A DNA stretch of 64,000 nt, from the NCBI GenBank assembly GCA_018242605.1, contig JAFEBP010000020.1, forward strand, positions 95,162 through 159,161, written 5' to 3'. The stretch's first letter is position 1. Each line of letters starts with the position of its first letter. This stretch comes from Planctomycetota bacterium (GTDB taxonomy: Bacteria; Planctomycetota; Phycisphaerae; Phycisphaerales; UBA1924). Below are positions 54,113 to 63,899 of this stretch, in pieces. Under the pieces are notes generated by a model. That model did no database searches. It was not told where the DNA came from and saw only the letters and a list, made by a program, of their open reading frames with translations. The position numbers and the translations under genes were made by a program.

Positions 54113-55524
54113 ACCAAGGGGCCGATAGCACCCCCGACTCGCTCCTCCCGCTGCTGGTTGACGTTGAACAACTGCCCGCGCGGCTCGCGATCCCCACACC
54201 GCTCCCCGGCCACCGCTTCAACGCCTCTATCCGCCCCCCGGGCTCCAAGAGCCTCACCAACCGTGCACTCCTGCTGGCCGCCCTCGCACAAGGCGAATCG
54301 ACTCTGCGTCGCCCGCTCGTCGATGCCGACGACGCCCGCCAGATGATCAGAGCCATACAGACGCTGGGCGCGAACGTCGAACTCTCCGCCAACTCTCTCC
54401 GGGTCCGCGGCGTCGCAGGCCGCTGGAATGTCCCATCCCAAGGCGTCACTCTCAATCTCAACAACGCCGGAACCGCAGTCAGATTCCTCGCCGGCGCCGC
54501 CCTCCTCGCCCCCGCGCCCGTGACGATCGACGGCAACGCCCGCATGCGCCAACGCCCCATCGGCGAACTCGGTGACCTCCTGCGCACCATGGGCGCACGA
54601 GTCGAGTACCCCGCCGCAGATCGATGCCCGCCCGTCCGCATCATCCCGCCCATCTCTCCCCCATTGACCACGCTCGAGATCGGCCCCACACAATCCAGCC
54701 AGTTCATCTCCGCCCTCCTGCTCGCCGCGCCCTGTCTGCCCCACGGCCTGACGCTCCGTCTCACCGGTTCACCCACCAGCGCATCCTACATCTCCATGAC
54801 GCTCGGCCTGCTGGCGAAGCTCGGGGCCACGGTCCGGACTTCAAACGACCAACGCGTGATCCGAGTCCTGCCCACGCCCCCCGCGCTCCCCGCATTCGAT
54901 TACGCCGTTGAGCCCGACGCCAGCGGAGCCACCTACTTCTGGTCCGCCGCCGCGCTGATCCCCGGCGCCGTGTGCACGATCTCAGACCTCTCGACCCACT
55001 CCCTGCAGGGCGACGCCCAGTTCCCCACCCTACTTGCACGCATGGGCGCGAGCGTCGAGTCACTCCCTCGCACGGCCCCCGGCATCGCCGTCACCGGCCC
55101 CGCCTCACTCGCCCCCATCATCGCCGACATGGCCGACATGCCCGACGCCGCCATGACCATCGCCTGCGTCGCCGCCTTCGCCATCGGCCAGTCGATCCTC
55201 CGCGGCCTCGCCACCCTCCGCGTCAAGGAAACCGACCGCATCGCCGCCCTTCAGACCGAACTCGCCAAAATCGGCGTCACCGCCGCGGTGCACGCCGACG
55301 ACCCCAATGCGCTCATCATCACGCCGCCGCCGGGCGGGGTCGATTGCTCGACGAACGCCCCGCCAGTCTACTTCGACACCTACGACGACCACCGCATGGC
55401 CATGTCTCTGGCCCTGATCGGCCTGCGCCGCCCCAACGTGTTCATCAACAACCCGGCGTGCGTCGCCAAGACCTACCCCACCTTTTTCCAGGACCTCGCC
55501 AAGGTCCTCTCGCCCCGGTCCTGA
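54109..55524 (+). CDS. aroA: 3-phosphoshikimate 1-carboxyvinyltransferase (EPSP synthase)
   Basis: The protein is 471 residues. PPGSKSLTNRALLLAALA, LNNAGTAVRFLAG, GNARMRQRPI and a C-terminal FDTYDDHRMAMSLAL are the EPSP synthase signatures. It joins PEP and shikimate-3-phosphate in aromatic amino acid synthesis. At the E. coli Pro101 position in the NAGTAMRP motif the residue is Phe, a substitution also found in other bacterial groups. The start is a GTG overlapping the preceding stop. An N-terminal extension of about 30 residues precedes the first conserved strand. Confidence 0.95.
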   Translation: MNQGADSTPDSLLPLLVDVEQLPARLAIPTPLPGHRFNASIRPPGSKSLTNRALLLAALAQGESTLRRPLVDADDARQMIRAIQTLGANVELSANSLRVRGVAGRWNVPSQGVTLNLNNAGTAVRFLAGAALLAPAPVTIDGNARMRQRPIGELGDLLRTMGARVEYPAADRCPPVRIIPPISPPLTTLEIGPTQSSQFISALLLAAPCLPHGLTLRLTGSPTSASYISMTLGLLAKLGATVRTSNDQRVIRVLPTPPALPAFDYAVEPDASGATYFWSAAALIPGAVCTISDLSTHSLQGDAQFPTLLARMGASVESLPRTAPGIAVTGPASLAPIIADMADMPDAAMTIACVAAFAIGQSILRGLATLRVKETDRIAALQTELAKIGVTAAVHADDPNALIITPPPGGVDCSTNAPPVYFDTYDDHRMAMSLALIGLRRPNVFINNPACVAKTYPTFFQDLAKVLSPRS

Positions 55525-55554
55525 TGTCTCCCGACTTCGGTCATCGCAGCCGCC

Positions 55555-57015
55555 TCAGCGGATCAGGAACAACCAGTTCAGCACAAGGATCGGCAGCAGC
55601 AGCACCACGGCCCACAGCACGTACCCGAAGAAACTCGGCATCTTGACCCCCGCGCTCTGCGCGATCGTCCTCACCATGAAGTTGGGCCCGTTGCCGATGT
55701 ACGTCATGGCCCCGAAGAACACGGACCCCGTCGAGATCGCCGCGATGGTGATCCGCCCTTCCGGCGTCGCTAGTTCCGCCGCGATGCTCGCCGGATTCAC
55801 GTCGGCGGGCGCCAGCGCGATCTGCAGGAAGTTCAGGTACGTCGGCGCGTTGTCCAGCACAGAACTCAACGCACCGGTCGCGAAGTAGTACTTGGAATGA
55901 TGATCAAGCCCCATCGAGGCACCATGCTGCGCCAGGTACGCGAGCGCGGGGATCATCGTCATGAAGATCCCCATGAACAGCAGCCCCACCTCCTTCACGG
56001 GGAAGAACGAGAACTGGTTCGCCTCGTGAATCTCCTTCTTCGCCGCGAAGTACGCCCCGGTCGCAACCAGGATTTGGAACGTGGCCCCGAACGGGATCCC
56101 CTCGATCCCGAACCACTTCTTGACCATCGGGTCGATGAACACCCCAAAAATCATCAGGCCCAGCGCGAACAACCCGCTACCTCCCGACACGCTCACCCCC
56201 CGTCCCTGCGACTCCAGCAACTCCGGGTTCACATTCGCCGCCGCCAATCGCTCCCGCCGGTGGTACCTCGCGTCGATCACCCCGAACACCGCGATGAGCG
56301 ACCCCACCACGAACAGCCATTCCGGCCAGAAGTGCGTCATCGGATAGAAGAAATCAACGCCCTTGAGATACCCCAGGTACAGCGGCGGGTCCCCGATCGG
56401 CGTAAGACACCCCGCGCAGTTGCTCACGATCATGATGAACAGCACGATGTGGATCGGCCGCACCCGTCCCTCGTTGAGCCGCATGAACGGACGCAGGAGC
56501 AGCATCGAGGCCCCGGTCGTGCCCACCACGTTCGCGAACACCGCGCCGAACGCCAGCAGGCACACGTTAGCCATCGGCGTGCCCCGCCCCTTGATCTTGA
56601 TCAGGATCCCCCCTGACACCACGTACAACCCGCACACCAGCGCGACGAAGGAGTAGTACTCCAGGAAAGCGTGCAGCACCGCGTACTGACCGAATGAGAT
56701 GCGCCGCCCCAGCCCCACCTCCGGATACGCCCACAGCACATAACCGGCGACCAGCCCGCCCAGGAAGAACGAAAAGTCCGGAAAGTGCCTGTGCCACACC
56801 CGCTCGCTCACGAACGGCATCAGCGCGATGCTCGCCAGCAGCGCCGCGAACGGCCCCACCAGCCACAGCGGCGCCACCGGCTTGCCCTCAGCCATCACGC
56901 CCGGCACGAAATGCGCCAGCGTGGCCCCCAACGCCACGCCCGCGATCAGGCTGATCACCCAGATCCAAGGCCCGTGCGTGCGCCATCCACCCTCAACCTC
57001 GTCATTTCCAAGCAT
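55555..57015 (-). CDS. Ion-transporter-superfamily antiporter (CitMHS_2/NhaD-like)
   Basis: The protein is 486 residues with about 12 predicted membrane helices. Conserved blocks are VVGTTGASMLLLRPFMRLN, IVSNCAGCLTPIGDPPLYLGYL, SSVLDNAPTYLNFLQIAL and GAMTYIGNGPNFMVRTIAQ. These resemble the arsenite/NhaD superfamily, in particular the putative sodium:proton antiporters annotated as citrate-transport-like. The ATG at 57015 fits a cytoplasmic N terminus (MLGNDEVEGGWRTHGPWI). It converges with aroA across 30 bases. The substrate is not decided by sequence. Confidence 0.82.
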   Translation of the reverse strand: MLGNDEVEGGWRTHGPWIWVISLIAGVALGATLAHFVPGVMAEGKPVAPLWLVGPFAALLASIALMPFVSERVWHRHFPDFSFFLGGLVAGYVLWAYPEVGLGRRISFGQYAVLHAFLEYYSFVALVCGLYVVSGGILIKIKGRGTPMANVCLLAFGAVFANVVGTTGASMLLLRPFMRLNEGRVRPIHIVLFIMIVSNCAGCLTPIGDPPLYLGYLKGVDFFYPMTHFWPEWLFVVGSLIAVFGVIDARYHRRERLAAANVNPELLESQGRGVSVSGGSGLFALGLMIFGVFIDPMVKKWFGIEGIPFGATFQILVATGAYFAAKKEIHEANQFSFFPVKEVGLLFMGIFMTMIPALAYLAQHGASMGLDHHSKYYFATGALSSVLDNAPTYLNFLQIALAPADVNPASIAAELATPEGRITIAAISTGSVFFGAMTYIGNGPNFMVRTIAQSAGVKMPSFFGYVLWAVVLLLPILVLNWLFLIR

Positions 57016-57290
57016 GGGGCGAGCGTACGCCCCCTGCCTATTCCGAAATCTCAGCCCGCCGCCACACACGCCTCACGCTCGACGCCGGAATTGCCCCCGG
57101 CCCGCATCCCTCTTACTTTGGGGGGCACGGGTTGCATCCCTTCGCTCTGCCCGCTCCCATTTCGCACCCGCAGCCGTGCCATCCGCGTCCCCCAAGCCCC
57201 GACCGCAGCGTGTGTCCCTCAACTCTTCTGACCCGCCCCACCCCGCTGCATGCGCCTCCCCGCCATGCCCGGCCCTTCGGAGCATCACTC

Positions 57291-60200
57291 ATGCGATCCT
57301 GCGTGACCTTTCCCGCCCTCCTCGCCTCCTTCGCATCCCTGGCCTTCGCCCAGACCCCGCTCGGTTACTACCGCCAACCCTCCATCCACGGCGACGACAT
57401 CGTCTTCGTCTCCGAAGGCGACCTCTGGAAAGTCTCGGCCGACAAAGCCAAGTCCGGCGCCGTCGCCACCCGCCTGACGACTCACGCCGGTGACGAATCC
57501 ACGCCCCGCATCTCCCCCGACGGCAAATCCGTCGCGTTCACCGCCCAGTACGAAGGCCCCACCGAGGTCTACGTCATGCCGATGGCCGGCGGCCTCCCCA
57601 AGCGGCTCACCTGGGACGCCGCCCGCACCACCGTCGCCGGCTGGAAAGCCGGCGATTCGCCCCGCATCATCGCCGCGACCAACCGCTTCACCACCCTCCC
57701 CACGATGCAGCTCACGCTGATCGATCCCGCCTCCGGCGAGCGTGAACTCCTCCCTCTGGCCCAGGCCGCCGACGGCTGCTTCGACGATTCCGGCAACACG
57801 CTCTTCTTCACCCGCCTGGCCTTCCAGAACAGCCAGACCAAACGCTACAAGGGCGGCACCGCCCAGCAACTCTGGTCCTTCGCCAAAGGCGCCGCCGAGG
57901 CCACCCACCTCGCGCCCGATTTCCCCGGCACCAACGCCTACCCCATGTGGTGGCAAAGCCGCGTGTACTTCCTCAGCGACCGCGACGGCACCATGGAAGT
58001 CTGGTCGATGACCCCGGACGGCAAGGACCTCAAGCAAACCACCAACCACTCCGCCACCGGCACCGAACTCCTGGACGTCAAGGGCGCATCACTCGACTCC
58101 GGCCGCATCGTCTACCAGCTCGGCGCCGACCTCTGGCTCTACGACATCGCCGCCAACGCCGACACCAAGCTCTCCATCACGCTCGACAGCGACTTCGACC
58201 AGACCCGCGAGCGCTGGGTCAAGAAGCCGATGGACTACCTCTCCGCCGCCCACATCTCCGCCGACGGCGAGCACGTCGCGCTCACCGCCCGCGGCCGCGT
58301 CTTCGTCGCCCCCAAGCAGCAGGGCCGACTCGTCGATGTCACCCGCACCGAGTCCGTCCGCTACCGCGACGCACGCTTCATGCCCGACGGAAAGTCCCTC
58401 GTCGCCCTCTCCGACGCCTCCGGCGAAGTTGAACTCTGCACGCTTCCCTCCAACGGCGTCGGCGACCCCGCGCCCCTCACCACCGACGGCGTCGTCCTCC
58501 GCTGGCAGGGCATCCCCAGCCCCGACGGCAACTACATCGCCCACCACGACAAGAACCAAAAGCTCTGGATCTTCGACACCCGCGCCAAGACGAACAAACT
58601 GATCGACGAGAACGCGTGGGAGAACTTCTCCGACCTGCGCTGGTCCGCCGACAGCCGCTGGCTCGCCTTCGTCGCCCAGGCCGACAACCTCAACCCCCGC
58701 GTCCGACTGTACAACGTCGAGACCGGCTCCCTCACCAACATCACTACCGATCGTTACGTCAGCACCTCCCCAGCCTTCAGCACCGACGGCAAGTGGCTCT
58801 TCTTCCTCTCCGACCGCCACCTGCGTTCCATCGTCGGCTCCCCGTGGGGCTACATGGCCCCCGAGCCCTTCTTTGACAACAAGACCAAGGTCTTCGCCGT
58901 CTCCCTCAAGCCCGGCGCCCGCTGGCCCTACCAGCAGGACGATGAGCTCTACAACCCCAAGGCCGACAAAAAGGACGACAAGAAGAAAGAAGATGCCAAG
59001 GACGACGCCAAGAAGCCCGACGCCGCCCCCAAGGACGAAAAGAAAGAACCCGACGCCCCCGACTCCAAGGACGCCAAGCCCGACAAGAAGAAGGACGACG
59101 CCAAGGACGACAAAAAGAAGATCGACCCCATCGAGATCGACCTCGACGGCATCGCCGACCGCCTCTACGAAGTTCCCTGCCCCCCCGGCAACTACTCCGA
59201 TCTCAACGTCACCGACAAACGCCTCCTCATGCTGAGCAACCCCTCAGCGCCCGACGCCAAGAACAGCATCGTCGTCTACCCCATCGCCAACAAAGACCTC
59301 GAACTCAAGACCCTCGTCCCCGACGTCAAGTCCTACGAAATGTCCGGCGACGGCAAATCACTCCTGGTCCAGAAGGGCGAAGCACTCCACATCATCGAGT
59401 CCGGCGCCTCCGCCCCCGCCTCCCTCGACAAGACCGCCGTCCCCCTCGCCGGCTGGTCCTTCTCCCTCACCCCCCGCCAGGAATGGCGCCAGATGTTCAT
59501 CGAGTCCTGGAGACTCGAACGCGATTACTTCTACGACACCAACATGCACGGCACCGATTGGAAGGCCCTGCTCAACCGCTACCTCCCCCTCGTCGACCGC
59601 GTCGCCACCCGCGCGGAACTCTCGGACCTCATCGCCCAGATGGTCGCGGAACTCTCCGCGCTCCACACCTTCGTCCGCGGCGGCGATCTCCGCACCGCCG
59701 ACACCGACGCCACCCCCGCTTCCCTCGGCGCACTTCTCACCCGCGATGTCGCCAACGGCGGCTACCGCGTCGACGTCATCTTCGAATCCGACCCCGACGA
59801 GCCCGACAAGGCCTCGCCCCTCTCCCGCCCCGGCGTGGATGTCCGCGTCGGCGACATCATCCAGGAAATCAACGGCGTGGGCGTCCTCACCGTCGCCGAC
59901 CCCGCCGTGCTCCTCCGCAACCAATCCGGCAAGCAGGTGCTGCTCAAGGTCAAACCCAAGGCCGGCGGCGATGCCCGCAACGTCATCGCCGTTCCCTTCT
60001 CCCCCGCCGCCGACTCCGAACTCCGCTACCACAACTGGGAATACACCCGCCGCAAGGCCGTCGAGCAGGCCGGCAACGGCGACATCGGCTACGTCCACCT
60101 CCGCGCCATGGGCAACGAGAACTGGACCGAGTTCGCCAAGGGCTTCTACTCCGTCTTCAACCGCAAGGGCCTCATCATCGATGTCCGCGCCAACCGCGGC

Positions 60201-60695
60201 GGCAACATCGACAGTTGGCTCCTCTCCCGCCTCCTCCGCAAGGCCTGGTTCTACTGGCAGCCACGCGTCGGCAAGCAGACCTGGAACATGCAATACGCCT
60301 TCCGCGGCCACATCGCCGTGCTCTGCAACGAGTTCACCGCCAGCGACGGTGAAGCTTTCACAGAAGGCGTCAAGCGCCTGGGCATCGGCAGAGTCTTCGG
60401 CACCCGCACCTGGGGCGGCGAAGTCTGGCTCTCCTCCAGCAACTTCCTCGTCGATGGCGGCATCGCCACCGCCTCCGAAATCGGCGTCTACGGCCCCGAC
60501 GGCATCTGGCTCATCGAAGGCCACGGCGCCGAGCCCGATGTCGTCGTCGACAACCTCCCCCACGCCACCTTCACCGGTCAGGACGCCCAGTTGAACGCCG
60601 CCATCGAATACCTCAAGAAGGAAATCAAAGACAAGCCCGTCGATGTGCCCCCCATGCCCAAACACCCCGACAAATCCTTCAAGCCCACGAAGTAG
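57291..60695 (+). CDS. Tricorn-type protease with signal peptide
   Basis: The protein is 1,134 residues. After a signal peptide (MRSCVTFPALLASFASLAFA) come two sets of beta-propeller repeats typical of tricorn (TolB/DPP-like), for example SPDGKSVAFTAQYEGPTEVYVMPMAGG. A Lys/Asp-rich insert (about 555-615), a PDZ domain (about 840-890) and an S41-like catalytic domain follow. VLCNEFTASDGEAF holds the probable nucleophile serine near 1018 within the ASDG motif. GGAG lies 8 bases before the ATG at 57291. A signal peptide indicates a periplasmic enzyme, unlike cytoplasmic archaeal tricorn. It ends in a strong terminator. Confidence 0.92.
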   Translation: MRSCVTFPALLASFASLAFAQTPLGYYRQPSIHGDDIVFVSEGDLWKVSADKAKSGAVATRLTTHAGDESTPRISPDGKSVAFTAQYEGPTEVYVMPMAGGLPKRLTWDAARTTVAGWKAGDSPRIIAATNRFTTLPTMQLTLIDPASGERELLPLAQAADGCFDDSGNTLFFTRLAFQNSQTKRYKGGTAQQLWSFAKGAAEATHLAPDFPGTNAYPMWWQSRVYFLSDRDGTMEVWSMTPDGKDLKQTTNHSATGTELLDVKGASLDSGRIVYQLGADLWLYDIAANADTKLSITLDSDFDQTRERWVKKPMDYLSAAHISADGEHVALTARGRVFVAPKQQGRLVDVTRTESVRYRDARFMPDGKSLVALSDASGEVELCTLPSNGVGDPAPLTTDGVVLRWQGIPSPDGNYIAHHDKNQKLWIFDTRAKTNKLIDENAWENFSDLRWSADSRWLAFVAQADNLNPRVRLYNVETGSLTNITTDRYVSTSPAFSTDGKWLFFLSDRHLRSIVGSPWGYMAPEPFFDNKTKVFAVSLKPGARWPYQQDDELYNPKADKKDDKKKEDAKDDAKKPDAAPKDEKKEPDAPDSKDAKPDKKKDDAKDDKKKIDPIEIDLDGIADRLYEVPCPPGNYSDLNVTDKRLLMLSNPSAPDAKNSIVVYPIANKDLELKTLVPDVKSYEMSGDGKSLLVQKGEALHIIESGASAPASLDKTAVPLAGWSFSLTPRQEWRQMFIESWRLERDYFYDTNMHGTDWKALLNRYLPLVDRVATRAELSDLIAQMVAELSALHTFVRGGDLRTADTDATPASLGALLTRDVANGGYRVDVIFESDPDEPDKASPLSRPGVDVRVGDIIQEINGVGVLTVADPAVLLRNQSGKQVLLKVKPKAGGDARNVIAVPFSPAADSELRYHNWEYTRRKAVEQAGNGDIGYVHLRAMGNENWTEFAKGFYSVFNRKGLIIDVRANRGGNIDSWLLSRLLRKAWFYWQPRVGKQTWNMQYAFRGHIAVLCNEFTASDGEAFTEGVKRLGIGRVFGTRTWGGEVWLSSSNFLVDGGIATASEIGVYGPDGIWLIEGHGAEPDVVVDNLPHATFTGQDAQLNAAIEYLKKEIKDKPVDVPPMPKHPDKSFKPTK

Positions 60696-60719
60696 CCCGC
60701 CAACAACCCGTTCCCTTCA

Positions 60720-60748
60720 ATGGGCCGCCGCACCGCGGCGGCCCATTT
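60720..60748 (+). terminator. Rho-independent terminator of the tricorn protease gene
   Basis: A 12-base perfect stem ATGGGCCGCCGC / GCGGCGGCCCAT encloses an ACC loop and is followed by TT. It lies 24 bases after the stop. Confidence 0.8.
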
Positions 60749-60814
60749 CAATTCCCCCACGTACTTTCTCTGCGGGTCTTTGATCCCGATTCCCGAATCC
60801 CGCCTCCCCTCCCC

Positions 60815-62140
60815 ATGCCTGATGCCCGTTGCCTCTTCTTCCTGAACCCCGGCCGCACCAGCCGCTGTTATCTCCTGGGCATGCTTAACGCCGCCGCTCG
60901 CCTGGGCATCCCGCACTGGGCCATCGAACTCGCCCCACTCTGGCAACGCATGGCCGCCGCCGCCGACAAAGCCGCCGAATCCGCCGCCATCGGCGCCCAA
61001 CTCTCCGCTATCGTGCGTGAACGCAAGATCACCCACGCGATCGGCTACGGCTTCAACGGCAGCGACCAGGGCGCCCTCCTCACCGACGACAACCGCCCCA
61101 CGCCTCTCCTTCCAACCCTCGGCGTCACCCACATCATGCTCTGGACGGATCACCCCGAGTGGTGCGTCCAGGGCGCCGCCCTTGATGAGCCCCGCCGCTC
61201 CTTCCTCAGTAACCCCCGCCACATCCACCTCCTCAAATCCGCCTCCGCCGCGGCGGAAGCCTCCGCTCTCCTCGCCTGGCCCAATCTCCGCGCCATGCAC
61301 ATGGCCGAAGACACCCACACCATCCGCCCCGTCGCCACCGATCCCATCCACGACGTCGTCACGATCCTCGCCGACGCCGCCCCGCCCCACGAACACTGCC
61401 TCACGTTCCTCGAGGCCGATGACCCCGACCCTGCCGCGATCGACGCACTCATGCGCCCCGTCGCCCTCGCGGCCTTCAACAAGACCATCCGCAAGCACGA
61501 CCCCGGCGACCTCCTCCCCGCTCTCTCCGCGCTCGCCGATGCCTGGCTTCAATCCAAAGCCGCGGCACCGCTGGATTCCTTTTTCCGCGCCTCCCAACAC
61601 CTCTCACCCAATCACGCCGAAGCCCTCGCCTGGCTCCGCGCTCAACCCCGCCGGTGGTACGGCGCGGTCGGCGCTCTGCGCCAAATGGTCTCCTGGCGTC
61701 GCAACTTCTGGACCGCCTGGCTCGCCCGCCGCGTCCCCGTTGCTGTCTACGGCTCCGACGCCGCGTGCCTGGGCACACTCCAACCCCCCGGCGCTTCCGA
61801 ATGGGTCGCCTACGACCAACTCCCCAAGGTCTTCGGCTCAGGCCGCCTCGCCCTCACCATCAACGCCGCACACGATGAAGAAGGCGCCTCCCACAAGGCC
61901 TTTCAGATCGCCGCGGCGGGCGTCCCCTGCCTCCACCACGCCTCCCGCGGCATCGACGAACTCTTCAACAACCACCAAGAGATCGAACTCTTCACCCGTG
62001 GCCCCCACCTCTTGGACACCATCCGCTCCCTCCTCTCCAGCCCCACCGCCCGCACCCGCCTCGCCCAAGCCGCCAGAGCCCGCGCCGAATCCTCCCATGA
62101 CTGGAGCCACCGCCTGATCCAGTTGCTGTCACACTCATAG
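60815..62140 (+). CDS. CgeB-like glycosyltransferase family protein
   Basis: The protein is 441 residues. The N-terminal half reads like a Rossmann-type domain (LFFLNPGRTSRCYLLGMLNAAARLGIP). VTHIMLWTDHPEWCVQG and the C-terminal SHKAFQIAAAGVPCLHHASRGIDELFNNHQEIELF ... DTIRSLLSSPTARTRLAQAARARA follow the CgeB/Glyco_trans_1_2 pattern, in which the Ala-Gly-x-Pro and Glu segment binds the sugar nucleotide. No other glycan genes are near, so substrate and product are unknown. The ATG at 60815 has no clear ribosome site. Confidence 0.72.
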   Translation: MPDARCLFFLNPGRTSRCYLLGMLNAAARLGIPHWAIELAPLWQRMAAAADKAAESAAIGAQLSAIVRERKITHAIGYGFNGSDQGALLTDDNRPTPLLPTLGVTHIMLWTDHPEWCVQGAALDEPRRSFLSNPRHIHLLKSASAAAEASALLAWPNLRAMHMAEDTHTIRPVATDPIHDVVTILADAAPPHEHCLTFLEADDPDPAAIDALMRPVALAAFNKTIRKHDPGDLLPALSALADAWLQSKAAAPLDSFFRASQHLSPNHAEALAWLRAQPRRWYGAVGALRQMVSWRRNFWTAWLARRVPVAVYGSDAACLGTLQPPGASEWVAYDQLPKVFGSGRLALTINAAHDEEGASHKAFQIAAAGVPCLHHASRGIDELFNNHQEIELFTRGPHLLDTIRSLLSSPTARTRLAQAARARAESSHDWSHRLIQLLSHS

Positions 62141-62163
62141 TCGCGAACGTTCCCCCCGTAGCT

Positions 62164-62178
62164 TGGCCGTCCCGGCCA
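62164..62178. repeat. Small hairpin after the glycosyltransferase gene
   Basis: TGGCCG pairs with CGGCCA around a TCC loop. It lies between two converging genes but no run of T follows on either strand, so a terminator role is uncertain. Confidence 0.3.
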
Positions 62179-62294
62179 TCAATCACAACCAACCTCCACC
62201 CCACCCCGTTTCCCCACCCCGCATCACCCACCCCCGCTCCGTTCTACCGCTCCATCCAGACTCCATCGCCGTGGCCCGGGACCCAAACTTCAAA

Positions 62295-63899
62295 TCAACA
62301 CCCCCCACCCTCCCAAGCCGCAAAGAACCGATCCACATCCGCCCCATCAACCCCGCCGTCACCGTTCACATCCGCATCGCAGTGCCCGACCTCCCACCGA
62401 TCGAAGAACGCCGACACATCCGTGCCGTCGATCCCGCCATCCTGATTGAAATCCGCCGGACACACCAGGCACGCGCACACCGTGAGCAGCGCCGACGCGC
62501 TCGTCACGCTGCCGCAGTAGTTCGACACCACGCACCTGAACCGCACATCGCCGGCGACCTGATACGTCATCGGATCGGGTTGCAGTTGGAGCGTTCCTTG
62601 TCCGCTGTTCGCCGCCGCACCCCACACCACGCCCGCGATCGTGATCGGCCCGTCTTCGATGTCGATCCAATCGCCCGCCGCTGCCGGATTCTCCAACTGC
62701 CACCGGTACTCCAGCACCCCAGGCCCCACGCCGGTGGCCGTCAGTTCCCCAACCGCATCCCGGCACACGCGAACATCGCCCGGTGAATAAACACCCACGC
62801 CGCCGATGTTGAACTTGATGCGCAGCACCGCGCCCCGTCCATACACATACGTGCTCATCGCCGGCTCGGGCCGTCGATCCCCATTCAGGTCCGCCGCCGC
62901 CAGCGCCAGCACCGTTCCTCCCTGCGGAGTATCCCCGATCCAGTACAGCCCGCCGTTGCCCTGACCCTGATAGGTCCTCAGGTTCGAGCCCGAACTCGAC
63001 ACGCCCGCCACCAGATCCACCTTCCCGTCCGCATCGAAATCCCCCGCGGCCAGAGATTGAATCCCTCCGTTGATCGAGGTATCTCCCGCCCAAGAAAATC
63101 CGCCGTTGCCCTGCCCCAGCAACATCCTCACAACTGATGAGTACCCCACGACCGTCCCCATCGCGACATCCATCCGGCCGTCACCATTGAAGTCCCCCGC
63201 CGCCAACGCGTACGCGTAGAGGTCCCGAACAGGCTCCCCCGCCGAAGCGAACGCTCCCCCGCCCTCGTTCCGCATGAACCGAATGACCGGAGCGCCGCCG
63301 GAAAACGTACCGATCATCAGGTCGGGCCGCTGATCACCGTCAAAGTCGCCGGCCGCGATCGCGGACACCGTGCCCGAGACCGGGTACTCACCGATCGTGG
63401 TGAAACCTCCCCCCACACTCCTCATCACGCGGAGCACCGGACCATTTCCGGTGGGAAGCCCGATCGCCAGATCACTCAGCCCGTCGCCGTCAAAGTCCGC
63501 GGACGCCAGGGAATTAATCGAACCCGACGACGGATACTCGACCATCGTCGAGAAGTTGCCGAATCCCTCCGATCGCATGATCCGCAGCACCGTGCCGGAC
63601 CCCGTCGGCACACCCAACGCCAGATCAACGCGCCCATCTCCCGTGAAGTCCCCCGCAGCGATCGCGGTGATCGAGCCCGACTGCACATAGTCCGACCCCT
63701 CCGTCCAACCGATGCACTGCGCGTCCGCCGACCCGCACACCAGCAGCGAGCGCAAAACGAACGCCGCGACACTGCCCATCCCCGCGCAAACGCCGCGGCA
63801 GCGCCACCGGTTTCCGCCCGCCTCGGCTCCGCTCACATGCATAAATCGAACAGATGACGCGCCGCACCAGTCTTTGGTTGTATGAACACAGGAACTCAC
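62295..63899 (-). CDS. Secreted FG-GAP/VCBS repeat protein with dockerin-like tail
   Basis: The protein is about 534 residues. Six or so repeats with the calcium-binding loop D-x-D/N-G-D-G-x-x-D (such as GDFTGDGRVDLALG and ADFDGDGLSDLAIG) form an integrin-like FG-GAP propeller over about residues 60-330. An Ig-like/PKD-style segment follows (EYRWQLENPAAAGDWIDIEDG), and then the two D-x-N-x-D-G-G-x-D-G-x-D-V modules ending in Gly-Gly-Cys. The GTG start at 63899 has AGGAG 8 bases upstream; its leader is unusually long before the hydrophobic export segment. Bases 63900-64000 show no further gene. Confidence 0.78.
   Translation of the reverse strand: MSSCVHTTKDWCGASSVRFMHVSGAEAGGNRWRCRGVCAGMGSVAAFVLRSLLVCGSADAQCIGWTEGSDYVQSGSITAIAAGDFTGDGRVDLALGVPTGSGTVLRIMRSEGFGNFSTMVEYPSSGSINSLASADFDGDGLSDLAIGLPTGNGPVLRVMRSVGGGFTTIGEYPVSGTVSAIAAGDFDGDQRPDLMIGTFSGGAPVIRFMRNEGGGAFASAGEPVRDLYAYALAAGDFNGDGRMDVAMGTVVGYSSVVRMLLGQGNGGFSWAGDTSINGGIQSLAAGDFDADGKVDLVAGVSSSGSNLRTYQGQGNGGLYWIGDTPQGGTVLALAAADLNGDRRPEPAMSTYVYGRGAVLRIKFNIGGVGVYSPGDVRVCRDAVGELTATGVGPGVLEYRWQLENPAAAGDWIDIEDGPITIAGVVWGAAANSGQGTLQLQPDPMTYQVAGDVRFRCVVSNYCGSVTSASALLTVCACLVCPADFNQDGGIDGTDVSAFFDRWEVGHCDADVNGDGGVDGADVDRFFAAWEGGGC

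Noticed and set aside
54109..55524. Glyphosate tolerance inferred from Phe at the Pro101 position of EPSP synthase
   Set aside because: Phe is common at this place in other bacterial groups, so sequence alone does not indicate tolerance.
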